Assembly: GCF_015624485.1 (NCBI RefSeq)
Contig: NZ_CP061378.1
Span: 4,526,001-4,590,000 of the forward strand
DNA length: 64,000 nucleotides
Reading direction: 5' to 3'
DNA from: Bradyrhizobium genosp. L
GTDB lineage: Bacteria > Pseudomonadota > Alphaproteobacteria > Rhizobiales > Xanthobacteraceae
Position numbers and translations under genes: made by a program. The notes under the pieces were generated by a model. It did no database searches. It was not told the origin of the DNA and saw nothing but the letters and a program-made list of their open reading frames with translations. The first letter of the stretch is position 1. Each line of letters begins with the position of its first letter. This document shows, one piece after another, positions 41,399 through 50,400 of this stretch.

Positions 41399-42355
41399 CT
41401 AACCCGCCGCGCTGGACTGCGGTTGCAGATTGGCGCGGCGATCGACCCGCGCCACCCGCGACAGGAGATAGTCGACCTCCGCCCTCGCCTGCGGCGTGAT
41501 CACCGCGCCCGGCTTGCGCTGCGCGCTGGAGGAGATGATGCCGCGCTTCTGCAGCACGTATTTGCGCACGGTCAGCCCGACGCCGGGCTGCTGCTCGTAA
41601 CGGATCAGCGGCAGATGAGCGTCGAACAGGTCGTGCGCGGCATCGCGCTTGCCGGCCTTCGACAAATTGACGACGTCGATCAGGAGTTCCGGGAAAGCGT
41701 AGCCGGTCATCGCACCGTCGGCGCCGCGCTCCATCTCGAAGTCGAGGAACAGGCCGCCATTGCCGACCAGGATCGACAGCGGCCGCAGCGAGCCGTCCTT
41801 CTGGAAGTTGCGCAGGGTCGAGATCTTCTCCAAGCCCGGCCAGTCCTCGTGCTTGAGCATCACGCAGGACGGTGAGTCCATCACGATCTTGCGGATCACG
41901 GCAGGCGTGAACACGACTGACAGCGTCAGCGGATAATCCTGCAGCACCCAGGGAATATCGTCGCCGATGGCTTCCTGCGCCTGCTTGAAATAGGCGATGA
42001 TCTGGTCGTCAGTGCGTAGGTGCGGCGGCGGCGCGATCATGACGCCGGCGGCGCCCGCATCCATCGACTTCTTCGCCAGCGAGCGCATGGTCGCAAAGCC
42101 CGGCGCCGAGACGCCGACGATCACCTGCAGCTTCCTGGCGCGCTTGACGAAGCGCAGCGCCACCTGCTCGGCCTCGGCAGCATCGAGCTTCGGCGCCTCG
42201 CCCAGGATACCCAGCACGGTGACGCCGTCGCAGCCGACCTCGGTGTAGAAATCGGTGAGACGATCGATCGAGGCCTCGTCGATGCGGCCGTCGTCGTGGA
42301 ACGGGGTCGGCGCAATGGCGAAGGTGCCGGCGGCCTGGGCGGTGAGTTTTGTCAT
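41399..42355 (-). CDS. Dihydrodipicolinate synthase / N-acetylneuraminate lyase family aldolase
   Basis: A 318-residue TIM-barrel aldolase of the class I, Schiff-base type. The Lys in SCVMLKHEDWPG (about 171-175) is the candidate Schiff-base residue, with the Tyr of VLQDYPLT near 140 and GILGEAPKLDAAE (about 49-61) as the substrate-carboxylate loop. The family includes DapA, NanA and many sugar-acid aldolases. Here the GILGEA form, in place of the DapA GTTGE, argues against a housekeeping DapA. It lies in a series with NUDIX downstream and SDR upstream, 93 bp from the latter. Confidence 0.87.
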   Translation of the reverse strand: MTKLTAQAAGTFAIAPTPFHDDGRIDEASIDRLTDFYTEVGCDGVTVLGILGEAPKLDAAEAEQVALRFVKRARKLQVIVGVSAPGFATMRSLAKKSMDAGAAGVMIAPPPHLRTDDQIIAYFKQAQEAIGDDIPWVLQDYPLTLSVVFTPAVIRKIVMDSPSCVMLKHEDWPGLEKISTLRNFQKDGSLRPLSILVGNGGLFLDFEMERGADGAMTGYAFPELLIDVVNLSKAGKRDAAHDLFDAHLPLIRYEQQPGVGLTVRKYVLQKRGIISSSAQRKPGAVITPQARAEVDYLLSRVARVDRRANLQPQSSAAG

Positions 42356-42448
42356 GGATGCCTCGCTTGTTCCCGCCCTCTATACAGCGTCATTCCCCGA
42401 TGCGCCATTGCGCATCAGGAATGCGCCACCGCAGCCGTGCCGTGCGCC

Positions 42449-43330
42449 CTATTTGAACCGCCGCGCCGACCTCTTGATCTCGTCCTCGGAGAAGAAAATC
42501 TCGTTGGCGTGGGTGACGATATCCTCGGCGTTCCACCCCGTGAACGGCGGCGTCCAGCCCTCCATTTCCATCATCCGCAACTCGCGCACGCCACGCGGGC
42601 CGGAGACGCCGAGCACCTTGCCGGTCTGGTCACCCGAGAGGTCGCTGACCATGTAGAGCACGGCCGGCGCGATGCCGTCGGGACCGAGTGCAGCGCCTGG
42701 GTTCTCCTTGTAACGCGGCAGATCCGCGGTCATGCGGGTCAGCGCGCCCGGCGCCAGGGTCCATATCCGGATGTTGTACTTGCGGCCTTCGATCGCCAGC
42801 ACGTTGGAGAGGCCCCAGATGCCGCCCTTGGCGGCGCCATAGTTGGTCTGGCCGAAATTGCCGATCAGGCCGGAGGTCGACGACGTGTTGACGATGACCC
42901 CGCCGCCATTGTCGCGCATCCATTTGAACACCGGCTGGGTGCAGCAGAAGGTGCCTTTGAGGTGCACCTTCATCACCTTGTCCCAGTTGGCTTCCTTGGC
43001 CTTGTGGAAGGTCTCGTCCAAGAGGATGCCGGCATTGTTGACCAGGATGTCGGCGCGGCCGAAATGCTTGATGGCGTCGTCGAACACCGATTGGCCGCCG
43101 GCCAGTGTCGAAATGTCGGCGCCGTTGGCGACCGCGCGGCCGCCCTCGGCCTTGATCGCGTCGACGACTTTTTGCGCCATCGAGGTGTCCGCGCCCGAAC
43201 CATCGCGCGGCCCGCCGAGGTCGTTGACGACAACCGCCGCGCCTTCGCGCGCGAACAGTTTTGCATAGGCCTCACCAAGTCCGCCGCCCGCGCCCGTGAT
43301 CAGCGCCACCTTGCCGTCGAGCAATCCCAT
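42449..43330 (-). CDS. Short-chain dehydrogenase, MFE-2-like 3-hydroxyacyl-CoA dehydrogenase type
   Basis: A 293-residue SDR. The Rossmann motif TGAGGGLGEAYAKLFAREGA (about 11-30) plus VVNDLGG (NAD preference by the aspartate), NNAG, the Ser in VNTSSTSG and YGAAKGG complete the catalytic Asn-Ser-Tyr-Lys set. The length and the NDLGG sequence match the dehydrogenase half of peroxisomal-type multifunctional enzyme 2. Together with the next gene (a MaoC-like hydratase with the hydratase-2 motif) it could supply hydration and dehydrogenation in a beta-oxidation cycle. Confidence 0.9.
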   Translation of the reverse strand: MGLLDGKVALITGAGGGLGEAYAKLFAREGAAVVVNDLGGPRDGSGADTSMAQKVVDAIKAEGGRAVANGADISTLAGGQSVFDDAIKHFGRADILVNNAGILLDETFHKAKEANWDKVMKVHLKGTFCCTQPVFKWMRDNGGGVIVNTSSTSGLIGNFGQTNYGAAKGGIWGLSNVLAIEGRKYNIRIWTLAPGALTRMTADLPRYKENPGAALGPDGIAPAVLYMVSDLSGDQTGKVLGVSGPRGVRELRMMEMEGWTPPFTGWNAEDIVTHANEIFFSEDEIKRSARRFK

Positions 43331-43366
43331 GGTTTCTTCTCCCTTGTTTGTTTCTTCTTCACCTCT

Positions 43367-43383
43367 CCCCGCGAAGAGCGGGG
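43367..43383. repeat. Short palindrome in an intergenic gap
   Basis: CCCCGC and GCGGGG around GAAGA, flanked by CTCTC and GAGGG, form a short member of the palindrome family also seen at 44321-44461. It lies between the SDR start and the hydratase stop. Confidence 0.55.
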
Positions 43384-43411
43384 CGAGGGAGACGACGGCC
43401 GTCGTCCGTGG

Positions 43412-44272
43412 CTAAGCCAGCACCGTCTTGCCGCTTTTGATCACCGTCACGCCGCGCGATTTCACCTTGGCTTCGAACGACACCACGTTGCCGTCCTTCC
43501 ACAGCTCCATCGTCACGGTCTCGCCGGGAAATACCGGCGAGGAGAACCGCGCGACGTGCTGTTTGAAGGCGGACGGATCGTAATCGGCATAGGTCTGCAG
43601 CACACCGCGGCAGGTGATGCCGTAGGTGCACATGCCGTGCAGGATCGGCCGCGGGAAGCCGGCCTTCTTGGCGAACTCCGGATCGGAATGCAGCGGATTG
43701 CGGTCGCCGCAGAGCCGGTAGACCAGCGCCTGGTCGGGCCGCGTGGTGATGTCGACTACTTTGTCGGGCGCGCGTTCCGGCACCCTGTGCGGCTCGGGCT
43801 GGCCTTCGGATGGCCCACCAAAGCCGCCATCGCCGCGGGCGAAGCGCGAGGCCACCAGCGTGGCAAGCTTGTCGCCCTTCTCGTCCCTGAGCACGGTCTG
43901 GTGACGGATCACCGCGCCCTTGTCCTTGCCCTTGTCGAACACGTCGAGCACGGTGGAGTCGGCGGTGATGTGGGCTGCGGTCGCAAACGGCTTGTGGAAG
44001 GTGATGTCGCGCTCGCCGTCGACCACCATCACGCGGTTGAGATTCATCTCGCCGGGCCCGGCGCCCCAGGCCGCGACGGATGCGAAGGTCGGCACCACCT
44101 TCAGGGGCCGCGGCGTCAGCACGCCCTCGTTGACGAAGGCGAGCTCCTTCTCGTCCATCGGATCGGCGCCGAGGCCGATGCCGTAGGCGTAGAGCATCAC
44201 CTCGCGGTCGCTGTAGCTGTATGTCTGCCCGAGGTTCTTCAGGGCCATCAGCTGTTCGTAGACGATCGGCAT
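43412..44272 (-). CDS. MaoC-like (R)-specific enoyl-CoA hydratase, MFE-2 type
   Basis: A 286-residue two-hot-dog protein. The hydratase-2 motif YRLCGDRNPLHSDPEFAKKAG (near 196-216) carries the catalytic Asp and His, and PILHGMCTYG follows. The N-terminal hot dog (about 10-130) is the non-catalytic half, as in the hydratase domain of eukaryotic MFE-2. The ATG at 44272 follows GGGAGAG and is far better than the upstream reading, which passes through a palindromic repeat. Together with the SDR gene at 42449 it should convert 2-enoyl-CoA to 3-ketoacyl-CoA. Confidence 0.92.
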   Translation of the reverse strand: MPIVYEQLMALKNLGQTYSYSDREVMLYAYGIGLGADPMDEKELAFVNEGVLTPRPLKVVPTFASVAAWGAGPGEMNLNRVMVVDGERDITFHKPFATAAHITADSTVLDVFDKGKDKGAVIRHQTVLRDEKGDKLATLVASRFARGDGGFGGPSEGQPEPHRVPERAPDKVVDITTRPDQALVYRLCGDRNPLHSDPEFAKKAGFPRPILHGMCTYGITCRGVLQTYADYDPSAFKQHVARFSSPVFPGETVTMELWKDGNVVSFEAKVKSRGVTVIKSGKTVLA

Positions 44273-44320
44273 TGTTGTTCTCTCCCTGAATTCTCTTCGC
44301 GACGGTGCCCGTTGAAGTGC

Positions 44321-44461
44321 CCTCCCCCCTTGCGGGAGAGGGCTACACCGCATCAGCCGCCAACTCACTTGGGAGAGGGGTTGCCTCCACATACATATCT
44401 GTGGCGGAGAGAACCCCTCATCCGGCAGCTTCGCTGCCACCTTCCCCCGCAAGGGGGAAGG
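44321..44461. repeat. Dispersed palindromic repeat (CCTTCCCCCGCAAGGGGGAAGG type)
   Basis: Two facing units around 44321-44345 and 44415-44461, each with CCC...CGC/GCGGG-like arms and short TTCGCTGCC hairpins, occupy the gap between the DUF35 stop and the hydratase start. It might affect mRNA decay between the two genes. Confidence 0.75.
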
Positions 44462-44467
44462 TACTTC

Positions 44468-44857
44468 TTAGGCCGGCGTGAAGAACGGCAGCGGCGCACC
44501 GTCGGTCGGCTTCCACACCACCTTCACCTTCTGGCCGATCTTCACCGTCTCCAGGTCGCAATCGACGATGTTGGTCTGCAGCGACGGGCCTTCCTTCAAG
44601 GTCACATAGGCGATCGCATAGGGACCGGTCGGCGACTTCCGCATCAGGCTGTAGGTGTAGACTACGGCCTCGCCGCTCGCCTGCTCCCACACCGTCTTGT
44701 CGGAGAAGCAGAACGGGCAGATCGCGCGCGGGAAATAATGCGCTTCGCCGCAGGTGGTGCAGCGCTTGATCATGAACTTGCCGGCCTTGGCGGCTTCCCA
44801 GAACGGCGCGGTCTCCGGATTGGTCACCGGGGCATTGTACTTCTTCGCTTCGGACAT
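44468..44857 (-). CDS. Zn-ribbon OB-fold (DUF35) protein
   Basis: A 129-residue protein with a four-cysteine rubredoxin-like Zn ribbon (CTTCGEAHYFPRAICPFC, about 33-50) followed by an OB-fold (VYTYSLMRKS, YVTLKEGP, KVKVVWKPT). DUF35 proteins partner thiolase-like enzymes, e.g. in steroid side-chain cleavage aldolases and 3-ketoacyl thiolase complexes, where they stabilise or help bind acyl-CoA. Start and upstream stop overlap as ATGA with the thiolase gene, so the two are translationally coupled. Confidence 0.93.
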   Translation of the reverse strand: MSEAKKYNAPVTNPETAPFWEAAKAGKFMIKRCTTCGEAHYFPRAICPFCFSDKTVWEQASGEAVVYTYSLMRKSPTGPYAIAYVTLKEGPSLQTNIVDCDLETVKIGQKVKVVWKPTDGAPLPFFTPA

Positions 44858-46014
44858 CACGCACGCTCCAGAATGCAGGTTGAGGCGGCGTGGCGAACGC
44901 CAAGGAGCCCACCGGTGCCGTGGGCGATCGCGAGATCGCAATTCTTCACTTGCACCTTGGGATGCGCCTCGCCGCGCAACTGGCGCACCGCCTCGAGGAT
45001 CTTGGTCATGCCGCCGCGGTTGACGGGATGGTTGCTGCACAGTCCGCCGCCATCGGTGTTGAACGGCAGCTTGCCGACGCCGGAGATCAGGTTGCCGTCG
45101 GCGACGAACTTGCCGCCCTCGCCCTTCTTGCAGAAGCCGAGGTCCTCGAGCTGCATCAAGACGGTGATGGTAAAGCTGTCATAGATCGAGGCGTATTTGA
45201 TGTCCTTCGGCGTCACGCCGGCTTCCTCGAAGGCGCGCGGACCGGACCACACGCCGGCGGAGTAAGTCAGATCGAGATCCTTGCCGCCGCGCGGACCCTT
45301 CGCCGCCTCGCCATGACCGATCAGCCGCACCAGCGGCTTCTTCAGGCTTTTCGCGATCTCCGGCGTGGTGACGATCATCGCGCCGCCGCCGTCAGTGACG
45401 ACGCAGCAATCCATCCGGTGCAGCGGATCGGAGATCATCGGCGAGTTCAGGACGTCCTCGACCGTGACGACTTCCTTCAGCATCGCATGCGGATTGTACT
45501 GCGCATGATGCGAGGCCGCGACCTTGATCCAGGCGAGCTGCTCCGACGTGGTGCCGTAGTCGTGCATATGACGCATGGCACACATGCCGTAGGCATTGTG
45601 CGTGGTCGCCCCATAGGCAGATTCGAAATCGGCTTCGGCGCCGGAGGCGCGCGGTGGCATCGGACCGGTGCGCGGCTTGCCGGCGAGCGTCACCAGCGCG
45701 ACCGAGCATTTGCCGGCGGCGATCGCCTCGGCGGCATGGCCGAGATGGATCAGGTAGGAGCAGCCGCCGGTCTCCGTGGAATCGATATGGCGCAGCTTCT
45801 TGGTGTTGAGACCGAGATAATCGACCATCGGCCACAGCCCGCCCGGCGCATCACCGGCGCAGAAATAGCCGTCGATATCGTCCTTGCTGAGCCCGGCATC
45901 CTCGATTGCGCCCTTGGCGACCTCGGCGTGAAGTTGCGCGGTGGATTTATCCGGTGCGTGCCGGGTGGGATGCTCATAGATCCCGGCAATGTAGGCCTTG
46001 CCCTTGATGGTCAA
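44857..46014 (-). CDS. Thiolase-like acyl-CoA transferase/lyase partner of the DUF35 protein
   Basis: A 385-residue thiolase-fold enzyme. Visible elements: STETGGCSYLIHLGHAAEA with a possible nucleophile Cys near 85, the His of NHPVNRGGMTKI near 340 and the AHGTGG motif near 363. The C-terminal Cys of classical thiolases is not in its usual C-x-G context. This resembles the SCP2/Ltp2-like clade, in which members act as aldolases or non-classical thiolases with a DUF35 partner. The start is TTG at 46014, preceded by GGAGAG at 4 nt. It heads the leftward acyl-CoA gene set. Confidence 0.9.
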   Translation of the reverse strand: MTIKGKAYIAGIYEHPTRHAPDKSTAQLHAEVAKGAIEDAGLSKDDIDGYFCAGDAPGGLWPMVDYLGLNTKKLRHIDSTETGGCSYLIHLGHAAEAIAAGKCSVALVTLAGKPRTGPMPPRASGAEADFESAYGATTHNAYGMCAMRHMHDYGTTSEQLAWIKVAASHHAQYNPHAMLKEVVTVEDVLNSPMISDPLHRMDCCVVTDGGGAMIVTTPEIAKSLKKPLVRLIGHGEAAKGPRGGKDLDLTYSAGVWSGPRAFEEAGVTPKDIKYASIYDSFTITVLMQLEDLGFCKKGEGGKFVADGNLISGVGKLPFNTDGGGLCSNHPVNRGGMTKILEAVRQLRGEAHPKVQVKNCDLAIAHGTGGLLGVRHAASTCILERA

Positions 46015-46136
46015 ATCGCTCTCCGCTGACGTTTCTTGACTCCAGCGTTTTTCTGAACCGCCGTAGCGGCCTTGGCAAGCGCGATAATATTCCGTCGGGC
46101 GAGACTGCGGCGCGTGGCATCAGCCTGGCAATGCCC

Positions 46137-47174
46137 TTATGGGCTCTGAGCGTCCATCGATCGCGGCGTGTTCGCGCTCGCGCGAAAACGCCATACCGTC
46201 AGTCCGGCCAGGATCAGACCAATCGCCAGAAAGCCCGCCCCGCTCTTCACTCCCACATTGTCCTGAAGCGTGCGCTCGGCCGCATCGGCGACGATGAGGG
46301 GGCGAGCGTCCGGCCTGTCGTTGAGGTAGCGGATCTTTGTTTGCGTCACGGTTTGGATGTCGTTGCGCGTGATCTGCCGCCAGAAGGCCGCGCTGACATG
46401 CGTCGGACCGTAGGCTCGCTTCTGCCCGCTCTTGTCGTTCCATGCCAATGTGACGAGATAGCTTGGCGCTTCGCCAGCCTTCCGTACTTCACGATAGGCT
46501 CGGGTGATATCTGCGTTGACCTCATCGCCGTGGTCCAGCATCTCGGTGACAGCGCTCTGTTCAAAATAGGCGCTGACAAGCATGAAGGCGCCGAACGGAA
46601 CCATCAGGGCCGTCAACAGCGCCAGGTAAACGGGAAACCTCCGTTGCTTCCCATGTCCGACCGCTGTCCGATCGGGACCGCTCTTGCGCGCCGACCACTT
46701 CTGCCAACCGATCAGGGCAGCCAGCGCGACTGCGAAGACGGTCGCCAGCGTCCGCATGAAGCCGAATTGCGACCGGATATCATGCAAGCGGTCACTTGCG
46801 TCCTCGACGATGACCGGGGCAGACGAATCGTCGTCGATCACGCGAATGGCTAGCGGTACAAGCCTGACTTGATTGCCGACCAGAATGCGCGCCGCAAACG
46901 CGCTGCTCACCCCAATTCCCGTCCGCGTTCGTTCGACCCCGTCTTTGCCAACCCACCGTAACCCGATCGACAGATGTTCATCGATGTAATGGGGCCATCC
47001 GCCGTCGAATGAGATGGGAAACCTGGACGGCGTTTCCGCCGCCGACGTGATGGTTCCCGTGGTGGCGTAGCCATCACGCATCACACGCTCGATTGTCTGC
47101 TCGTTCCAGTAAAGTCCCAGCGCCACCAGTGCGGGGATGACGAAGGCCAAAATCAGAAAACCGCGCAATGTCAT
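46137..47174 (-). CDS. Two-halved membrane protein with DUF3592-like repeats, 345 aa
   Basis: Four membrane segments occur: near 4-22, 137-155, 181-203 and 317-334. Two extracytoplasmic domains of similar pattern follow segments 1 and 3 (TIERVMRDGYATTGTITSAAET versus SAVTEMLDHGDEVNADITRAYRE), each ending in a strand set (IRVIDDDSSAPVIV; TKIRYLNDRPDARPLIV). The internal duplication resembles DUF3592 proteins. Function unknown. The ATG at 47174 is used; an in-frame TTG sits three codons upstream. Repeats lie behind it. Confidence 0.78.
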   Translation of the reverse strand: MTLRGFLILAFVIPALVALGLYWNEQTIERVMRDGYATTGTITSAAETPSRFPISFDGGWPHYIDEHLSIGLRWVGKDGVERTRTGIGVSSAFAARILVGNQVRLVPLAIRVIDDDSSAPVIVEDASDRLHDIRSQFGFMRTLATVFAVALAALIGWQKWSARKSGPDRTAVGHGKQRRFPVYLALLTALMVPFGAFMLVSAYFEQSAVTEMLDHGDEVNADITRAYREVRKAGEAPSYLVTLAWNDKSGQKRAYGPTHVSAAFWRQITRNDIQTVTQTKIRYLNDRPDARPLIVADAAERTLQDNVGVKSGAGFLAIGLILAGLTVWRFRASANTPRSMDAQSP

Positions 47175-47299
47175 AATGACCAACCCGCATCCGACGACTG
47201 CCCTGGTGGCCCTCTCTACCCGCGGCGCGTAGTTACCGCAACTTGCATAGACCGATTGGCCGCAACTGCGTCACCCGCTGCAAAGCGGAAGCGTCCCAT

Positions 47300-47475
47300 C
47301 AGAAATCGTAGGGGTGGGTTAGACCAAGCGTAGCCTACCACCGTTTCAGAGGCGAGCTGGTGGGCTACCCTTCGCCAACCACCTGCGTAGGATGGGTAGA
47401 GCGAAGCGAAACCCATCAATCCGAATCCGCGGCGCCAGTGACGGGTATCGCTTCGCTCCACCCATCCTACGGACC
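47300..47475. repeat. Dispersed CGTAGGATGGGT-type palindromes
   Basis: Imperfect inverted repeats, the clearest with arms at 47386-47418 and 47440-47471 (CGTAGGATGGGTAGAGCG... mirrored by ...CGCTCCACCCATCCTACG). A related, more degenerate unit precedes it (about 47308-47375). The whole 300-bp gap between the two flanking genes holds no further gene. Confidence 0.8.
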
Positions 47476-47479
47476 ACGT

Positions 47480-50400
47480 CTACTCCGCCGCCAATTGCCG
47501 CGGCGCGGGCGGTGGGTTGGCGAGGTCGGCGGCGAGTTGCGCGTAGCGGACCTTTGCCTCCTCGATCGCCTTCTCCTTGACCGGACCATAGCCGCGGATG
47601 CGGTCCGGCAATGACAACAGCTCGACGGCGATGTCGTGGTTGAGCGGCGACAGCAGGCCGAGCACCGTTGCGACGTCCTTCTCATAGCCCGCGATCAGGT
47701 TGCGCTCGAGCTCGCGATCGGCGTTGTAGCCGAAGATGTCGAGCGGCGTGCCGCGCAGGAAGCGGAAGCGCGCCAGCACCCTGAAGGCCGACATCATCCA
47801 TGCACCGAACGCGCGCTTCTTGGGCCGGCCCTGTGCATCAAGGCCGCCGCCGAGGATCGGCGGTGCCAGATTGAAGGAGAATTTGTACTCACCCTCGAAC
47901 TGGTCGCGCAGCTGCTTCTCGAAGCGGCCGTCGGTGAACAGGCGCGCCACCTCGTATTCGTCCTTGTAGGCGAGCAATTTTGCGTAGTTGATCGCGACCG
48001 CCCGCGGCAGCGCCTCGCCATAGCCGCCCTTGGTCGCGGCGTCGCGCACCTGGTCGACCAGCTTGCGATAGCGCTTTGCCAGCCGCCCGTTCTGATAGTC
48101 GGTCAGCAGCCCCATGCGGTGGGTGACGATCTCGTCGAGCGACATCGCATCCAGCGTCTTCGCCGGTGCGACGTCGTCGTCCTGCCCCTTCATCATCGCG
48201 GCCAGCCGTGCCGGATCGGCTGCGGCGAGCCGCCCGAGCCGAAACGCCTCGGTGTTCATCTTGATCGATACGCCGTTGACCTCGATCGCCTTCTCGATCG
48301 CCTCCGCCGACAACGGCAGCAGGCCGCGCTGATAGGCGAAGCCCATCATCATGATGTTGGTCGCGATGGAGTCGCCAAGCAGCGCCACGGCCGGCTTGGT
48401 GAAATCGACGAAAGCGGAGTCCTTGCGCATCTCCGTTTCCAGCACGCTGTTGACCTTGCGGGTCTGGAAATTGAAGTCACGGTTGAGGATGAAGTCCGCG
48501 GTCGGGATCACGTGGCTGTTGATGATGCCGACGGTGCGGGTCGCGTCGCACAGCGTGATGGTATCCTTGGACGCTGCCACCACTTCGTCGGCCGCGAGCA
48601 CGAGATCGGCGGTGCCGGTGACGATGCGCGAGCAGGTGACGTCGGCCGTGTGCTCGGAGAGACGGACATGGCTCAGCACCGCACCGCCCTTCTGCGCAAG
48701 GCCGGACATGTCGAGGATCATCGAGGCCTTGCCCTCGATATGGGCGGCCATGCCGAGCAGCGCGCCGATCGTGAGCACGCCGGTGCCGCCGACGCCACCG
48801 ACGGCGATGTTGTAGGGCTTGTCGAGCGTGGGCTTTGAGGCCGGCTCCGGCAAGGCGCCGATATCGCCAAGCTCGGTGGGCGCGCGCTGCCTCAGCTTGC
48901 CGCCATCGACCGTGACGAAGGACGGGCAGAAGCCCTTCACGCAGGAATAGTCCTTGTTGCAGGTCGACTGGTTGATGGTGCGCTTGCGCCCCAATTCGGT
49001 CTCCAGCGGCTCGACCGAGATGCAGTTCGATTGCACCGAGCAGTCGCCGCAGCCTTCGCAGACGGCCGGATTGATCAGCACGCGGCGCTGCGGATCCTCC
49101 ATCAGGCCGCGCTTGCGGCGGCGGCGCTTCTCGGCGGCGCAGGTCTGCACGAACACGATCGCCGAGGTGCCCTTGGTGTCGCGGCACATCTTCTGGACGT
49201 TCTCGAGCTCGTCGCGATGGAACAGCTTGACGCCGGGCGCGATGCTGTCGGCCGGATAGGCATCGGGATTTTCCGAGACCAGATAGATCTCGCGGATGCC
49301 TTCGGCGTGAAGCTGGAAGGTGATCTGCTGCGGCGAGAGATCGCCGTCGTGGCGCTGGCCGCCGGTCATCGCGACCGCGTCGTTGTAGAGGATCTTGTAG
49401 GTGATGTTGGCTTTCGAGGCGATCGACTGGCGGATCGCCAGAATGCCGGAATGGAAATAGGTGCCGTCGCCGAGATTGGCGAAGATGTGGTTCTCCTTGG
49501 TGAACGGCGCGATGCCGACCCACGGCACGCCTTCGCCGCCCATATGGGTGAAGGTCTCGGTCGAGCGGTTCATCCACAGCGCCATGAAGTGGCAGCCGAT
49601 GCCGGCGAGCGCGCGGCTGCCTTCCGGCACCCTGGTCGAGGTGTTGTGCGGACAGCCCGAGCAGAAATACGGCACGCGGGTGACCGGCGCGGTGGCCTGC
49701 ATCTGCGTCGCCTGCCGGCCGTTGAACCAGTCGGCCTTGGCGCGCAGCATGTCGGCGATTTCGGGATTGAGATTAAGTCGAACCAGCCGCTCCGTGAGCG
49801 AGCTCGCAAGCGATGCAACGGAAAGCTCGGCGGCGAAGGTCAGGAAGCGCTTGTCGTGGTCGTCCATCTTGCCGACGATGCGGGGACGCACATCGTCGCG
49901 CCAGTTGAACAGCTCCTGCTTGACCTGGTTCTCGACGATCTCGCGGCGTTCCTCGACGATGAAGATCTCTTCCAGGCCGACGGCAAAATTGCGCACGCCT
50001 TCCGGCTCCAGCGGCCAGGGCATGCCGATCTTGTAGAGGCGGATACCGATCTTGGCGGCGATCTCGGGCGTGATGCCGAGCTCGCGCAGCGCCTGGCGGA
50101 TATCCTCGTAGCTCTTGCCCGAAGCCATGATGCCGTAACGCGCGTTCGGCGAATCCATGGTGATGCGGTTGACCTTGTTGGCGCGGGCAAACGCGATCGC
50201 GGCAAAGCCCTTGTAGTTCTGCAAGCGCCGGTCCTGCTCGAAGCGGTCATCGGGCCAGCGGATGTTCAGGCCGCCCGGCGGCAGCTCGAAATCGGTCGGG
50301 ATCACGAACGGCGTCATCTCGTCGGTGAGGTCGATCTCGGCCGTGGTCTCGACCGTCTCGGTGATCACCTTCATGCCCACCCAGCAGCCCGAATAGCGCG

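Noticed and set aside
42020..45184. A 1054-codon open reading frame on the plus strand
   Set aside because: It is antisense to the SDR, MaoC, DUF35 and thiolase-like genes, all of which show full family motifs.
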